The notes beneath the pieces are model-generated. The model was given only the letters and a program-made list of their open reading frames with translations, was not told the DNA's origin and did not search any database. Both the position numbers and the translations under genes were made by a program. From Paracyclopina nana (Eukaryota; Arthropoda; Copepoda; Cyclopoida; Cyclopettidae), in NCBI GenBank assembly GCA_019096065.1, contig JAGUCH010000006.1, positions 2,562,001-2,626,000 on the forward strand: a stretch of 64,000 bases of DNA. Direction: 5' to 3'. Of this stretch, positions 14,116-26,205 are shown piece by piece; within the stretch, counting starts at the first letter, position 1, and each line of letters starts with the position of its first letter.

Positions 14116-14762
14116 GGTCACTTTTGAAGGCCTCACTACTTATCTACTTTTGTTTTGGTGACCTTAGCCTGTTCCCTCAGTAGTCATGGCCATATTTAGT
14201 GGTGGCCTTTGGCAACCGCGCAGCGAGAATGCACACGAATAGTTATAATGTAATAATGCCTCAATATCCCACAAGCAGAGTTAACCTTTTACGTACAAAT
14301 TGACGGATGATCCTCGCGATATCGGATTACTCAATTAATCGGTTTCTAGCCAAGATTTTTATTGTTGATGATCAAAACTTCACTTCAAAGCAAAAAATAA
14401 GAGATTGTACTGCTTTCTTTGTAGCTATAGTAGTTGTTGTATGTATCTAAAATTATTACAATTCAAACCAAGAAGTAGGAGGAGGGCATTTGATGATCTT
14501 CTATAAATTGACTAGCCACTCTAATAGCATTTCCTTTTTGCTTTCTTGATAAATCCATGAAACGGACAGTCGTAGGCTCAATCCACGTAAAATCTGATAC
14601 TTTATATAGAGCAGAGGGGAGCTTTCTTGCATATTTTCGTTTTCACAATTATAATAATAGTAATAATCATTATGAAAATGATAGAGAGAGAGAAATCGGG
14701 ACAAACTTTGTTGAGGTAAAACGAAGAGTAAATTCACACTGAGATCCGCCATCGTCGTCAAG
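14116..14762. other. Interval between RSBN1 3' end and the discoidin gene start
   Basis: Contains the 5' flank of the 34-exon gene (ATG at 14115, minus strand) and the 3' UTR of RSBN1 (stop at 14763..14765, minus strand). AT-rich, with short ATA/TTA and GA runs near 14650..14695. No gene seen. Confidence 0.55.
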
Positions 14763-17700
14763 CTACTTTTTCATATCCCGCATAATGCTGCCAAGCACAT
14801 CGAAATTCCCGCCGGTTGGCGTGGAGACCTCGATTTTCTTGGCCAGACTCATTCGTGGCAAATTCGAATTCTTCGTGGGCGTAGGCATGCTCCTGGGGAA
14901 ATTTTTTGACGCATTCTCTCGTTCCTTTTCGAGCTCAGAAGAAAGGCTGCCATTATTAGCCTCGGTTGATGTTGTCGTCGTCGTAGGTGCAGGTGCAGGT
15001 TTCGTATGCTGAACAGGTTCATTTGAAGAAGGCCGAGAAGTGATTTCCTTGGCGGATGTGGCAGTTGTGGTAGCTACGAGCTTTTTCTCCGACTTTTTCT
15101 GGCTATGATGGTGGTGATCTTTCGACTTTTTGCTCGGAGTTATCGAAATGGGTGCTGCTGCTCCAGATGACCTTTTTGATGGGCTGTAATCTTCATCGTC
15201 GAGGTCAGAGTCGTCGAGAACCTTGCGCTTTTTCTTTTTCGCCGGAGTTTTGCTCAGGCCATTTTCTTTCTCACTCCCCGATTCTACCTTAATGCTTTTA
15301 TCGGCTTTTTCTGTCTGCTCTTTCGGCTTGTTTGTGTAATAGCGCTTCAGACGAACGTGCCACGCTGCAACGAAAATGAAAATTAGAAACGGGGTTTTTT
15401 GGTGTGTGTAAAATTCCCAACATATTGGCTTTAAGCAGAAGAACCTTCAATTCAATCAAGCTTTGAATTTGATTTGGCTTACCTATGCTTGTGGTAGCAG
15501 ATACAGTTCTGAACTGGTGAATAATATTCCTGGGCAAAAAGTAAATGTCATTGTCGCACAAAGGGACTCTTGCAAAGCGGATGCCCTCGCGAGACAATTG
15601 ATTCAGTTTCCCCTCGTCCAACCACATGGGACACTAGAAGAAAGAATTTTCAAATAAAAGAAAGCACTCGAGAAAAAGTGGTGGTGTCACCTGTGACATC
15701 GGTGGCTCGTGCAGATCCAGTTGCAGTTTTTCCACGAGGGCATGAAAGTCACTGGCATTGAAAATAACGGTGTCTTTGGTGATTCGATTGCAGCTGGGAG
15801 CTGTGCCACAGTGGATCGCTTTCAAGACGCCAACAGCAGCCGTGGTCATTCTGTCGAGCCCGAATCCGACGTGGTCAGCATGAGCGGGAGTCCGGTCCTC
15901 GAAGGTGATTTCGCGTTCAGTACTCGATCGTGGCAGGTACTTCAGATTTTGCAACTCATTTATCCCAGTGTTTCTGCAAGAAAAGGGTGGTGGCATTCAT
16001 TATGATGACGAGCTTTCTCTTCTGATGCAAGGCATGCCACTAATATATATACATCCCCAAACCCATAAAAACCCAAGTCATGTTGTTCCTTTCAAAGTTG
16101 AAGGTTCCTTTCACGATTTCCTACTCGAGCTTGTAGAATAGTGGTGGGTTCCATGTTCTTTGTGAGCAAACTTCCATCTCTTCTTCGAGGTCGACCGACC
16201 TCGGCGCGGCCGGCAGAGAACCACCCACGCAATTGCACCACACCACTCACTCAGATAGATTTAAAATTAAGCCCCGCATGTTGACAATCTCGCACTCGAA
16301 TGATACGCAGAAATGACGAGAGCGGCGTACAAAGGCTTAGGGCAAAGTGCCCATAAAAACTAAAAGCTTGTTATTTTCCATGCTGCGCCGATTTTAAGCC
16401 ACTCGAAGGCTGTTCTCGAGTCACATTTGGTTGGTTGAGCTTCATGCTCGTTTTTGAAGACGATATATCATTTCCTGAGGCTCAGTAAATCTCGAGGATG
16501 ACGTCAGCCTCAGTATATTAGAGGCTGAGCCGAGGATAATGTCAAGAAGTAAATTTCATACCGTCTTCGCTTGAATGGGGAACTTCCAAGCTCTATTGTT
16601 GGAATACTTTGTTCACCAGGCCTCATCCATAATATTGGACCGTCGTTGCTTTTGGTTGGATGCATGTCATTTAAGACTGAGTTCTCACCCCAGGGCATGG
16701 TCTGCAAGAGTTTCAAATAGAATTAACCAGTTCAAGGATATCTGTAAACCCGAAAAGGGCTTTTTCTTTGGCGCTTGCGTGCATGAGTGAGATCATAAAA
16801 GCGTGAAATTAAAAAATGGAAGTCTTACTATTCTCAGGAAGGGACTTTCTTCGAGCATATCCAGTACGTCAGGGATATATCCACCAGATTCTTCAGCCAC
16901 GGTGCCCACCAATGAAATGTTATCCAAAAATCCAAATCTATACGTGCCAGCTTTGTACGTTTCTGCCACCTTGGTACGGTAGGTCAGCATGTCGGAGGTC
17001 TCGAGGTCGCGCTCACGGCCATGGCCGATGATGCCATGTTTGATGGGCATGCTGCCATGCTCGGAGGCCAAATATTCGAGGAAATCAGGCATATAATTGG
17101 CCCCGCCGTGAACGATCGCACAGCAGTATTTTGCGTAGCCCTTTTCATTCTCCGAGAAGGATTCCTGTGGATTAGAAGAAGTCGTTAAGGTCTTCACATA
17201 GATATATGCAACACCTGAAGGTGTCAGAAACTCGATATTTCAGGCGCAGCTGTCGCCGACTTTTCTGCCCATTCATAAAAGCACGTGCATTCATTAACGC
17301 TACTAGCGAGGTACTATATTAAAGTTTCCTCTCACCTCGACAAACTCTTTGGCCAGTTCTTCCGTTTCGGCTTCGTTCAGGCAACTGATTTCGTCCTGCC
17401 ACATGTGCAAGACCAGTCCACCTCCGTTGGGATATGTCTCGACCCTCATGAAATGTCCATATTTGTACTTGACACTCCCCTCCAGGCTCGGGCAAGGGTT
17501 GGCCATGCTGTAGCCTGCACTTTTCACAGTTGTCGTAGTAGGGCTTGACGCCACCTTGCTCTTCTCGCCAATTTTACACTGGACACCGACATTGTACCTT
17601 TTCTTGCTGCTACGATGATGGGTACCATTTCGGTGTCTATCTTTGTGGTGAGACGATGAGGAATGACGGTGGTGGTGATGGTGGCCACTGCTGCTATGAT

Positions 17701-18048
17701 GACCACTCGGGGTTGAAGGTGCACTTTTGCTGCCAGCTTCAGAGGCCGCCTTCATCTGAAACCAATTCGAAAATGCCATTTAAAAAATTTGGTACAACAG
17801 AAAGAGGCCTTAGTTACCAGGATTTCAGTCTTTGACGGACTTGCTGGCTCACTTTTGAACGGTGGCTTGAGCTCCTTCATGATTTCTTCTTGCCTTAATT
17901 CCTCTCGAACTCGCTCCAAGTTCTTCGTACTTAGAACGAATTCGGGCTCAAAGGCCTCCACTTTGATCGGGGTCATCGTGACATCCTCGGCCTCAGGTTG
18001 AATGGGCTGAGGCTCAACGGGCGGCTCCTCAACTTGAGTCGGCTCCAT
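14763..18048 (-). CDS. RSBN1: RSBN1/DPY-21-type JmjC histone H4K20me2 demethylase
   Basis: Exons 17818..18048, 17336..17755, 16829..17164, 16562..16701, 15691..15973, 15483..15633 and 14763..15364 give 720 aa. The core runs from [16 protein letters not shown] through [29 protein letters not shown]-like, [27 protein letters not shown] and [11 protein letters not shown] to [16 protein letters not shown], the order seen in RSBN1/RSBN1L and C. elegans DPY-21. The iron-binding H-x-D motif is visible as PAHADHVG (H407, D409). Known family role: nuclear demethylation of dimethylated histone H4 lysine 20. The N-terminal region (77 aa plus a His/Ser-rich stretch) and a Lys/Ser/Thr-rich tail ([12 protein letters not shown]) flank the catalytic core; the tail contains a probable nuclear localisation signal. 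The protein is shorter than its vertebrate homologue mainly because the N-terminal disordered part is shorter. Gene identity is secure. Confidence 0.93.
16499..16506. promoter_or_regulatory. CRE-type palindrome in an RSBN1 intron
   Basis: Perfect TGACGTCA located between the exons ending at 16562 and 15973. Only the motif is seen; it may be fortuitous. Confidence 0.15.
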
Positions 18049-21000
18049 GGCGTAACAAAATGCTAAGAAAAACAATGGAATACCGTTATTTCGTCCAATT
18101 TGATAACGAACCCAAAACGTGGGCAATATCCATCCCTCGTAAGCTAAAATTTACGTATTTTGAAAGAAAAAACGGTTTTGGGCCGTTGGAAGCAACGAAA
18201 AAGTCCAAAGCATGTTACAAAACAAATTTGACGTTTCATAACATACGTCACCGAAAGTCGACTTTTGAAGGAGAAAGACCCGTTGAACGGGTTAATCCAA
18301 TGTGATACCCTTTTCAGCTAACTTATTTAATGTCAGGAAAAGTCAACAATAGGTGAGAAGTACTGTGTAAGCCGCCGAAATGGGCCCAAAAGTTCAGCTC
18401 TTACCTTTTATTTTTGTTTCGTCGCCATCTTACTACGGAGTTAGGATTGACTCAACTGATTTTGAAATGTAAACAAACTTTGACGAACTTTTGGTTCGCA
18501 GCCATAATGAATAACATGAAGCATGCATCAGTTCATCCTTTTCGTGTTAATAAGAGGGGAAAGAGCAACAAAAAGTCGCATTACTGGAAATTAATATCCA
18601 TAGCTACTTTTTGTTTAGTCAACCCTAGTTCAAAGTGCATGTACCTGAGCTCTCTATAGAAGTCACGTAGAAAAAGTACCGCCACTCAACAGCTGATTCC
18701 AATTTTGTGCACTCTTTTCCATTGTCCACTTTTTGCAGAATTGATTAAGAAAATGACGTGGCAATACTTTATCATTTTGATTTTCAGACGGAAAATATCT
18801 AGAAGAAGCAGAAGCTCTCTGTAGTTGAAAGAGATTGCGTGACTTTCAATTGGAACCTTGCAGGCAAAGCCTTAATTTGGGGCTTTGGCTTGGCGTTGCA
18901 TAGACACATTTTTGAACATACCTGCGAAGCATAAATGGTCTTAACCTTTGAAGCGGCTCGGCTATGCACGGAGAAAAATGCAGCAACATAAAAACGAGAG
19001 GAAACCAAGAAATTATACAAATTGCTCTACAAAAATGCTCGCTTCTGAGCTCTCTATTTCACAGAGCACATCATTATAATAGCTATTATTAAATGCTTTT
19101 CAGTTGTGTAGTTACTGCGCTGAAATATGACAATTATATGCATTAGCGGAAAGTAGAGAAAAATGCGTTTGTAGTATATTTGGCAGCAGAATTTGAATGG
19201 CCAAGATTGCATTGAACAAGTAATCAATATTTAATCATTGTAATTTCGTGGCGTAGACAATTTTCATCGGAACTGAATGAATGAATCCATATTTCAAAGG
19301 CCTCAAAACATCGATAATTCAACACTTAAACGGATATTTTTGGCTATGGGAGTACGTGGAAATAAATGCCCTAAAACTTTTGAATGCGATCGCTAGAGTA
19401 TACAACTCACGCGTCTCGAAGTAATCTTTTCATCGCAGGAATTTGCCCTCGCTTTGACTTCAGGCTTTAATGAGCCAAATTGTATCGTTGGTTTTCCCTC
19501 TTTTGACCCTACGCTCGCTGCTCCATCGCACCAATAATGGTCGCATTCCGAAAAAATGGGGCGCAGAGAATTCGTAATCACACCACTTTTTTAATGTGAG
19601 AAGAATGCGTGAACTGGGAAATTCTTCCGCCGCGCGTCGCTTGCATTCCTCGCTCGACATTACAGCCACCAAATGCCAATGGGTGATGACACTCGAGGTC
19701 CCATTTAAAAAAGATCCCATCATTCTCTTTTCCCCGTAAGAGACCGCTTGTTGGCTTATAGCTGTAAAGAGCCAAAAGTCGTGCAGGGTCGCCGTTTTCA
19801 TAGTTAAATTTCGATCGCGCACTCTACGTTTTTGTCGTATTTAAGAAACTCGAATTAGTGGTGCTAATTGTAGGGGGCGCTGAAAATGAATCAATTCAAC
19901 TTGGGTGACCCAGCCCGTGGTAGATGGCCAAGAGTGCACTTGACTCGATCTAGTTTAGGTCGAATGGCCTAATGATGGCATAACGTGACCGATGAATTGG
20001 AAAAGAATGCTTCTTTGCAGGAATGCCAGGTCCCGGAAAGCGGTCTTTGTTGGCTGGTACTGCATACGCCCCATGGAGCTCATGCCATCGCGATGTGTGT
20101 CTAGTTATGCAGCCTGATTTGCTTTGGACGAGGGAATGCGTGGAATTTTGGGTTATGGCGTCGCGCATATGGAATTACCGCGGGGATGGTTTTTGATGCC
20201 CGTTCCAGCCACAAAAATTCAAAACGACATGGCCTAAAAAACCCTCGGTGGCTGCCCTTTGGTCTCGTGGAAAAAAAGCCCATTAACATTCTTGGTCTTA
20301 TCCCAAATTGCCTCGTCATTGTGCTTTGGCTCGTTTCTTTTCTCAGAGAACGGAGGTGCGAAGTCGTCAAGAAGGTTGACACTGAGTGCGAAGAAGTGCA
20401 CGAGGAATGCGGGGAATGTATTTGCTTACTCCAACGAACAAATACATAATCGCTCGCATTTTTAGCATTCTCGCTCGGAGAGCCGCACACCCACTTTTCA
20501 CACATAAAAACGGTCGAGACAAATTGAAAGGAAGGTATGCGCGTGTCACCTCAACCCAGCGTGATAGGCCAAAGTCGAACGGCGTAGGCAGCAACGCGAA
20601 TATAATACGATGATTGAACGCCCAAAATGCAATTTCGCCATGCTCTCCTAAATGGGAACGTCCCAACGACATGAACATGAAAAAAAATCGCCCATTTACC
20701 AAGCAATTTTTATCATTGATTGCGCTCCAATTTTGCATGATTTTTGAGCCTCTGACTCAGGCGCGTGGAATGCAGTGCAAAAATGGATTCATCCACGATT
20801 TGACAAGACGGAAGGAGACTTTTAGCGCACACATACATCTGCGCGTTTCCAAGCAGGTAGGGGAATCGAGGCATGCATGGCCCAGCCAAAGCCAAAGCCA
20901 AGCTAGCTCCAAGAAGAAGAAGGCTGGATGGGAGAAAAATGTAAAAGTGTGACGGCGATCTGTCCGCATACCACGGATCTTACCACTTTCCGCCGCCAGG

Positions 21001-22112
21001 TGGCGCCGCAGTCAAGGAGGGCACGGGACGGAAAAACGGCCGCACGCTAGCCTACTTGCCCTCGCGGGGCTACCAGAACGGGGCACGCTGGCGTTTCGCG
21101 CAGCTCGCGCGGGCCGAAATACGAGCAGGATTGGGCCACTTTCGAGGCTGCGCGGAGGGGTGCAGTGCGGCGAGCGCCCTCTTTTACGCATTCCAGACAT
21201 TCCGTGGCCTGTGACGAGAGAGAGAGGCTTATAGCTTTGCAAAAGCATCTGTGAAGAGGAGGAGCAGCAGCAGTTAGCAGCTTTGAGGGGGGGAGACCAA
21301 AAGTCACCACTTCTGGGGGCAGACGCGTACTCTATTTCCCCATAGACTCCAAGCGGGAACAGATGCTATTGCTATCGCCAGAGCTGGGGAAACAATGACT
21401 AGGACGCTCAAACTTGCCATTGCTACACGCACTACTCACCCCGCCGCTGCAGTAAGCCACAAAAAAGGCCGACTTGCTCATTGAGGCCATCGCACTGGTA
21501 AGATACATCTTTTATGCTTCTTTTTGGCCATGGACAAATGCAGATTAGCAAAGTATACCTGGCCTGCCTTTTTCGTCTTTTTTGTGCGTTTCGTGTAAAG
21601 GCCAAAAAAGGCCAATATTTTTTGCTGTATAGTAGAAGGGCAAGACATTTTAAAGCGGTGTTGCGAAAATGCATTCAGTTAGAGAAATGGAGTTTTTGGT
21701 CCCTTCATTTATCTGTTAGCGGGGTACATAGCACACACAGTGCACGCGTTATATTGCAATTTTTTGTACCTGCAAGGCGAAGAAGGTTTGTACTGAAGCA
21801 CAACTTTTTTTGAGAGTCTAAAGAAAAACCAGAATTTAATTATCGTGGCCGAAAAAGAGGCTGACAGCGCAAGAAGAGAGATTGCACATAGAAAATATTC
21901 TCCAAAGTATGGAGATATACAGTCACAAAAAGAGAAAGCAGCGCGCTGGTAGCTTATACCAGCGGCCATACCAGTAGTCGTATTTTGGCATTACATGTGT
22001 GCTGGTATGTGTATTCGGTATATACGGGCTGCTTTCTTCTCTGCGTTTAGGCAGCAGAAGCAGCTAGCTTGCCACTGAAGGCACACTTAATCCAATCTTG
22101 TTCTTTGAAGGA
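18049..22112. other. Four-kilobase noncoding interval upstream of RSBN1 and Tgi
   Basis: The two flanking genes point away from each other, so this is shared 5' flank. Most of it is AT-rich. A GC-rich stretch at about 20940..21340 stands out and could be a promoter or 5' untranslated exon of Tgi. The open frames here lack splice partners and protein-like composition, and I support no gene. Confidence 0.55.
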
Positions 22113-23389
22113 ATGTCGATGAAGCAGGATATCGAGACCGAAAACCCATTGGATGTCCTATCCAGAGCTGCTACGATGGTGGAAAAATCCGCAGAAAATG
22201 TGAGTCCATCCATTAGGAGCAACGCGCAGGTCACAAGCCCAACCATGATTCTCACCAAGACCAAAGGTACTTTTCCAACTTTCAAATATGCGGAGTAACG
22301 TGGAATGTTATTTTGCGATGCAGGGTGCGAGAGGAGCCCCTCGTTTAAAGAGAGGCACCCGAAATTCCGAAAAAGTGCCACACCTGATTATATGGTAGCA
22401 CTGGATGCAGCCCGACAACAAAAGCGTCTGACGGCGCTTAACCAGTCAGAAAATAATCACCAAGAGTCAGACAGAATGGACACGACAGGCTCACCACCGA
22501 GGGAAGAGGAGAGCACCATCTCCACTGAATTGCCCCTGGACATGAGCATCAAAAAGAGGCCGGCCTCGCCGCCGCCTCCACCTCCATACAGATTCAACCC
22601 TTTACTCAGGCAATGCTCGCCTCCGTTGTCGAATAGCGATCCGTCCCCTCAGCCACCTCCGCATTTTTACAAAGCTCCTCCTCCCTACCCTGCCACGCCC
22701 TCGCCGCCTGTGGCCAATCCCCTGCCCCCTCCTCCTAGTTACGAAGACTCAACAGTGAAGTGCACCTATCCTTCACCTGCAAACAGGGACGTGGTCGTGG
22801 AAGAGAAAACCAAGATCAAAGAAATCACCATCATTACAAGTAAGAAACTCTTGGCGCAGGCTTTATTTAGAGCATGTCATGATTGGCATTTTCATTGCAG
22901 ATTCCTCGTCTGACCCTCTGCTCGATGAGCATTTCCGAAGGTCACTCGGAGCCAATTACGAGACTTTGTTCAAGAAGAAAGTGGACGAAGCCGGCTCCGA
23001 AGAGTCCTCGCAGTCTTCATCAGCAGAGTCCACTCCGCCCAAAGTGCCACAACTCAAAAGTAAACCTAGTGATAATGTCGAAGCAGCAGCAGAAGAAGAA
23101 GATCCTACGAAAGTTCCTGATCCAGTCAAAGCTTTTAGAGAAGACATGAACATGGAAGGCTACACAGGTATATATGCTAGCGATGACATTTAATCTCGGA
23201 TGAGTTGCTCACCTCCAATTTCTTTTGTTAGTTGAGGATCACTTTGCCAAAGCTCTCGGTGACACGTGGGTGAAGCTGCAAAAGGCAGAAGAGGAGAAAA
23301 GGAGCAAGACACAGCTCAACAACAACCAAAACAAGTCTGACAACAGCAGCACTGCTGAACAACCTACGACGCTAGTAGCTTCGTCCTAA
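22113..23389 (+). CDS. Tgi: Tondu-domain growth inhibitor (VGLL4 homologue), Hippo pathway corepressor
   Basis: Exons 22113..22266, 22324..22839, 22901..23167 and 23232..23389 give 364 aa with matching phases. Two Tondu motifs are clear: LLDEHFRRSLGANY in exon 3 (about residues 228-241) and VEDHFAKALGDTW opening exon 4 (about 313-325). Tandem TDU motifs define Tgi/VGLL4, which binds Scalloped/TEAD and competes with Yorkie/YAP. The proline-rich centre holds PPxY motifs (PPPPPPYRF, KAPPPYPA, PPPPSYED), as in fly Tgi, where they bind Yorkie WW domains. An ELPLDMSIKKR segment resembles a CtBP-type PxDLS motif (inference). The start is the first ATG in an open exon; an upstream coding exon cannot be excluded. 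It acts in the nucleus. Confidence 0.92.
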
Positions 23390-23680
23390 ATTAACACGTT
23401 ACTCTACTATTATCATAGAGCCAATCACAGTTCCTATACTATGTGTAATTATTATTCTTCCTTCATCACACACAAACACATTATTCATCAAAAACCCTCT
23501 CTCCTACGTTTTGAGTTCCTACCTCACTTTTTTAACATTTTTTAGATTTGTGCCTAAGTCATAATAATTTATTATTGCTCCCTAACTTAGCCTGCCTTTC
23601 AACACACCAAAGAATTTATGTTACACGGAGATATGATTTTTGGTGTTGGAAATACACGTCTGTGAATCAAAATTTATTCT

Positions 23681-25062
23681 CTACCAAGCGCAATTCGAGT
23701 TATCGTTCACGCACATTTGGTCATAGTCCAATCCAAATTGGGTGGCCAACTCTCTGAAGCGATTTTCCACTGAGGTGGGAACATCTTTCAAAGTTCTGCA
23801 AATATAGGATAAATATGTATGAAAATGAATAAACAGTACATTTAATGGTATGTCATTTTCTCTTCCAAGGCCTCTCGTCCATTTTGCGGCCTTGAGAGAT
23901 AAAATTGGTCGATAAGTGGTCAATCGACTGTGTTAAGATATCGGCAATTTCAAATAAAAACGTCACTCAGGATTAAAGCTATTTCTTGCTATATACTTTT
24001 TCTCACCAAGTCCTTCCTTTATCGAATCGTGACAGATTGACATGCAAGATTTGGTCTACTAATATACATAACGCCCCTAAGTGATTTTGCAATTTATCAT
24101 GTTGTAACCGATGCATTACAAATCATCACCTGGATCTTCCTAAAACCACCGCTCCGGCATCAGCTGCTGCCAGGTTCTCAGAGCACCAAAGGTAAAACAT
24201 CCAATCCTCTTCAATACGCTCCACAATGAACCACCTGTTTCAAAAGAACTCAATTCACTTAACTCTTTTTGGCATTCAAAAATAATAACCTTTCTTCCAT
24301 GCTTAAGTACAGAGGGTTGTCATAGGTTGTTTTAATCACGCCTGGTGATTCCACCTCGGCTCTAGGCTGGATGTTTATGCTTGGAGAGGTACACTTATTG
24401 TCCTCGCCGAAGCAATACGTCGTGTTCCGGACCCAATTGCCGTCAGTTAGCTTGATGTATGACTCGAGCTGACATGGATATGCATCGTAGCCTCCATTCC
24501 ATACCTCATCCTGGCCGCAGTTTTGACCTTTCAAAATCCACCAATCGCCCTGGATCGATTCCATATCGGTTATTTCGGCTGTCGTGTCACTGGCAAAGAA
24601 ATTCATAGAAATGCTTCGGTTCACTCGGAAAAAGTCTTTTTTGCAACTACCTCGAATCTGCCAAGCATATTCCATCAGGTTGCATTGAAAGGCAGCCGTT
24701 TTCTCCCATGCAGCGCAGCAGTGTCAAGTATTTTTCGTTCGTCTGGCCAAATTCCCACTGACAGATGAATTGGCATGCGGCTTCATCCTCTTGACCAAAG
24801 CAGCCGCTCATGCAAGACAAAACCTGCGAAAAAATCCTTTTTTCCCTTTGATTGAATTACGCACAATCATGATCTACGTATAAACTATCATATAAATCAC
24901 AATTGAAGCTCATGATATGCTTACCTTGGAGCATTTTGAGTCGATGGCACAAGCAGCGGTGGCTCCCCCACAATTCAAGGCAACGCAAATGGCGTCAACG
25001 TCAGCCTCTACAAAGGCTCCTCCAAAGGCCAAAACAGACACCAAGTAAAGTACGACCTTCAT
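23681..25062 (-). CDS. Violaxanthin de-epoxidase-like secreted lipocalin-fold protein
   Basis: Exons 24925..25062, 24651..24823, 24290..24589, 24130..24234 and 23681..23795 give 276 aa. After a signal peptide (MKVVLYLVSVLAFGGAFVEA) comes a cysteine-rich domain with 11 Cys (from about residue 26: ICVALNCGG, AACAIDSKC, LSCMSGCFG, LLRCMGENGC). Next is a lipocalin-like domain with GDWWILKGQNCG, YDAYPCQLESY, DNPLYLSMEERWFIVERIEED and a C-terminal FGLDYDQMC...NSNC. This order, cysteine-rich head then lipocalin with W-x-I-x-x-G, DA[FY]xCQ, a Y/W-rich 'dwyI' strand and a terminal D-x-x-x-C, matches plant and algal violaxanthin de-epoxidase (VDE). It lacks only the glutamate-rich C-terminal tail. The aspartate in the DAYPCQ motif is kept. 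The substrate in an animal is unknown. An AATAAA (minus strand) lies just after the stop at 23673..23678. An in-frame upstream ATG at 25101 would spoil the signal peptide, so 25062 was chosen. Confidence 0.85.
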
Positions 25063-26205
25063 CCTTATTCGAGTGATGATTGCAAGCCAACTGACCCGCA
25101 TTGATTGTTTGTTTGTTTGCTACTTAAGATTATTACATAAATGCATATTAAGATAATGGCATTGAGGTCATGGAAAAAACGCTACAGGATTTCCAACAAA
25201 AAATATGCTAGTGACAATGGAAACCCTTTATTTTTCCTCATTTTAGTTGCGCAACTTAAACATCTGTGCTTTTCTGGTAAGCTAATAGCTTTGCAAAAAA
25301 ACAAGGAATTGCAAAGTTTTGACATATTCGTTGAAGTCTTGATTTTCCTCGACCTAAGCTAAACCAAGGTTTTCATCATGCCAAAATATGACTGCAATCG
25401 CTTTATTTTGAATCTGCTGACAAGCTAAGAAAACCTGATCATTAGTTATTGAAAAACCGCAGCATTATGCTTAATTACATTTTTTTATTGACTGGATTCG
25501 AAAAGGTTATCTTTACATAATTAAATATACTTTCTTTAGGTTTATTGTATTGCACTATAAAAAAACTGTTGCATCACTCTGTAGATCAATCAGAGATAAG
25601 ACAAATCATGTAATCAATTCATGAAACAAATAAAGGACCTTCCCGAATAAAAGAATTTTGCAACTTATCCCTTCTAGATGCGAAATGTAAGTGGCTCATA
25701 AGGTGAAACCACTGCATTGGATAGTCACAGCTTTGCCATTGGAAATATTGTCTTCAAACGGTTTATTTTTAAAAGCTTTGCGATATTTTGGATTCAAGGC
25801 TAATTTCTTTAATAGATCGATATTCCATATAGTTCAGCATTCAATCAATGACTATTTTAAAATCTTCAACATTTAGCAAGTGTAGTATTTTCATCGAAGT
25901 CAATAATTTATTCAGATAACATCTTTGTACTCAGTTGAATCAGGCCAGGCGGGCTTGAATAATTTTTTCACGGACATGCAGCCATAGAAAATAGCAGTTT
26001 TACAGCGTAAACTTGGTCAATTTAGCACCGCAGGTTCAAACGCCGTCAATGCGTACGGTGGCAGATAATTCAGGTCTACGCGCGTCACTTTCGTCAAAAT
26101 TCCGCAGTTTAAAAATAATAAGCACCATGGAACGTATTTGAAAAAGGAAAATCACATTTATAATCGCTACCGGTATAGAAAAAATTACTGACACCCCAAC
26201 TTAAA
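25063..26205. other. AT-rich noncoding interval
   Basis: Divergent 5' flanks of the VDE-like gene (-) and the furin-site precursor gene (+). No coding sequence, RNA gene or repeat that I can support. Confidence 0.5.

Noticed and set aside
20614-20952. 112-aa plus-strand ORF and overlapping minus-strand ORFs
   Set aside because: No signal, domain, splice partner or composition supporting translation; likely chance in the GC-richer flank of Tgi.
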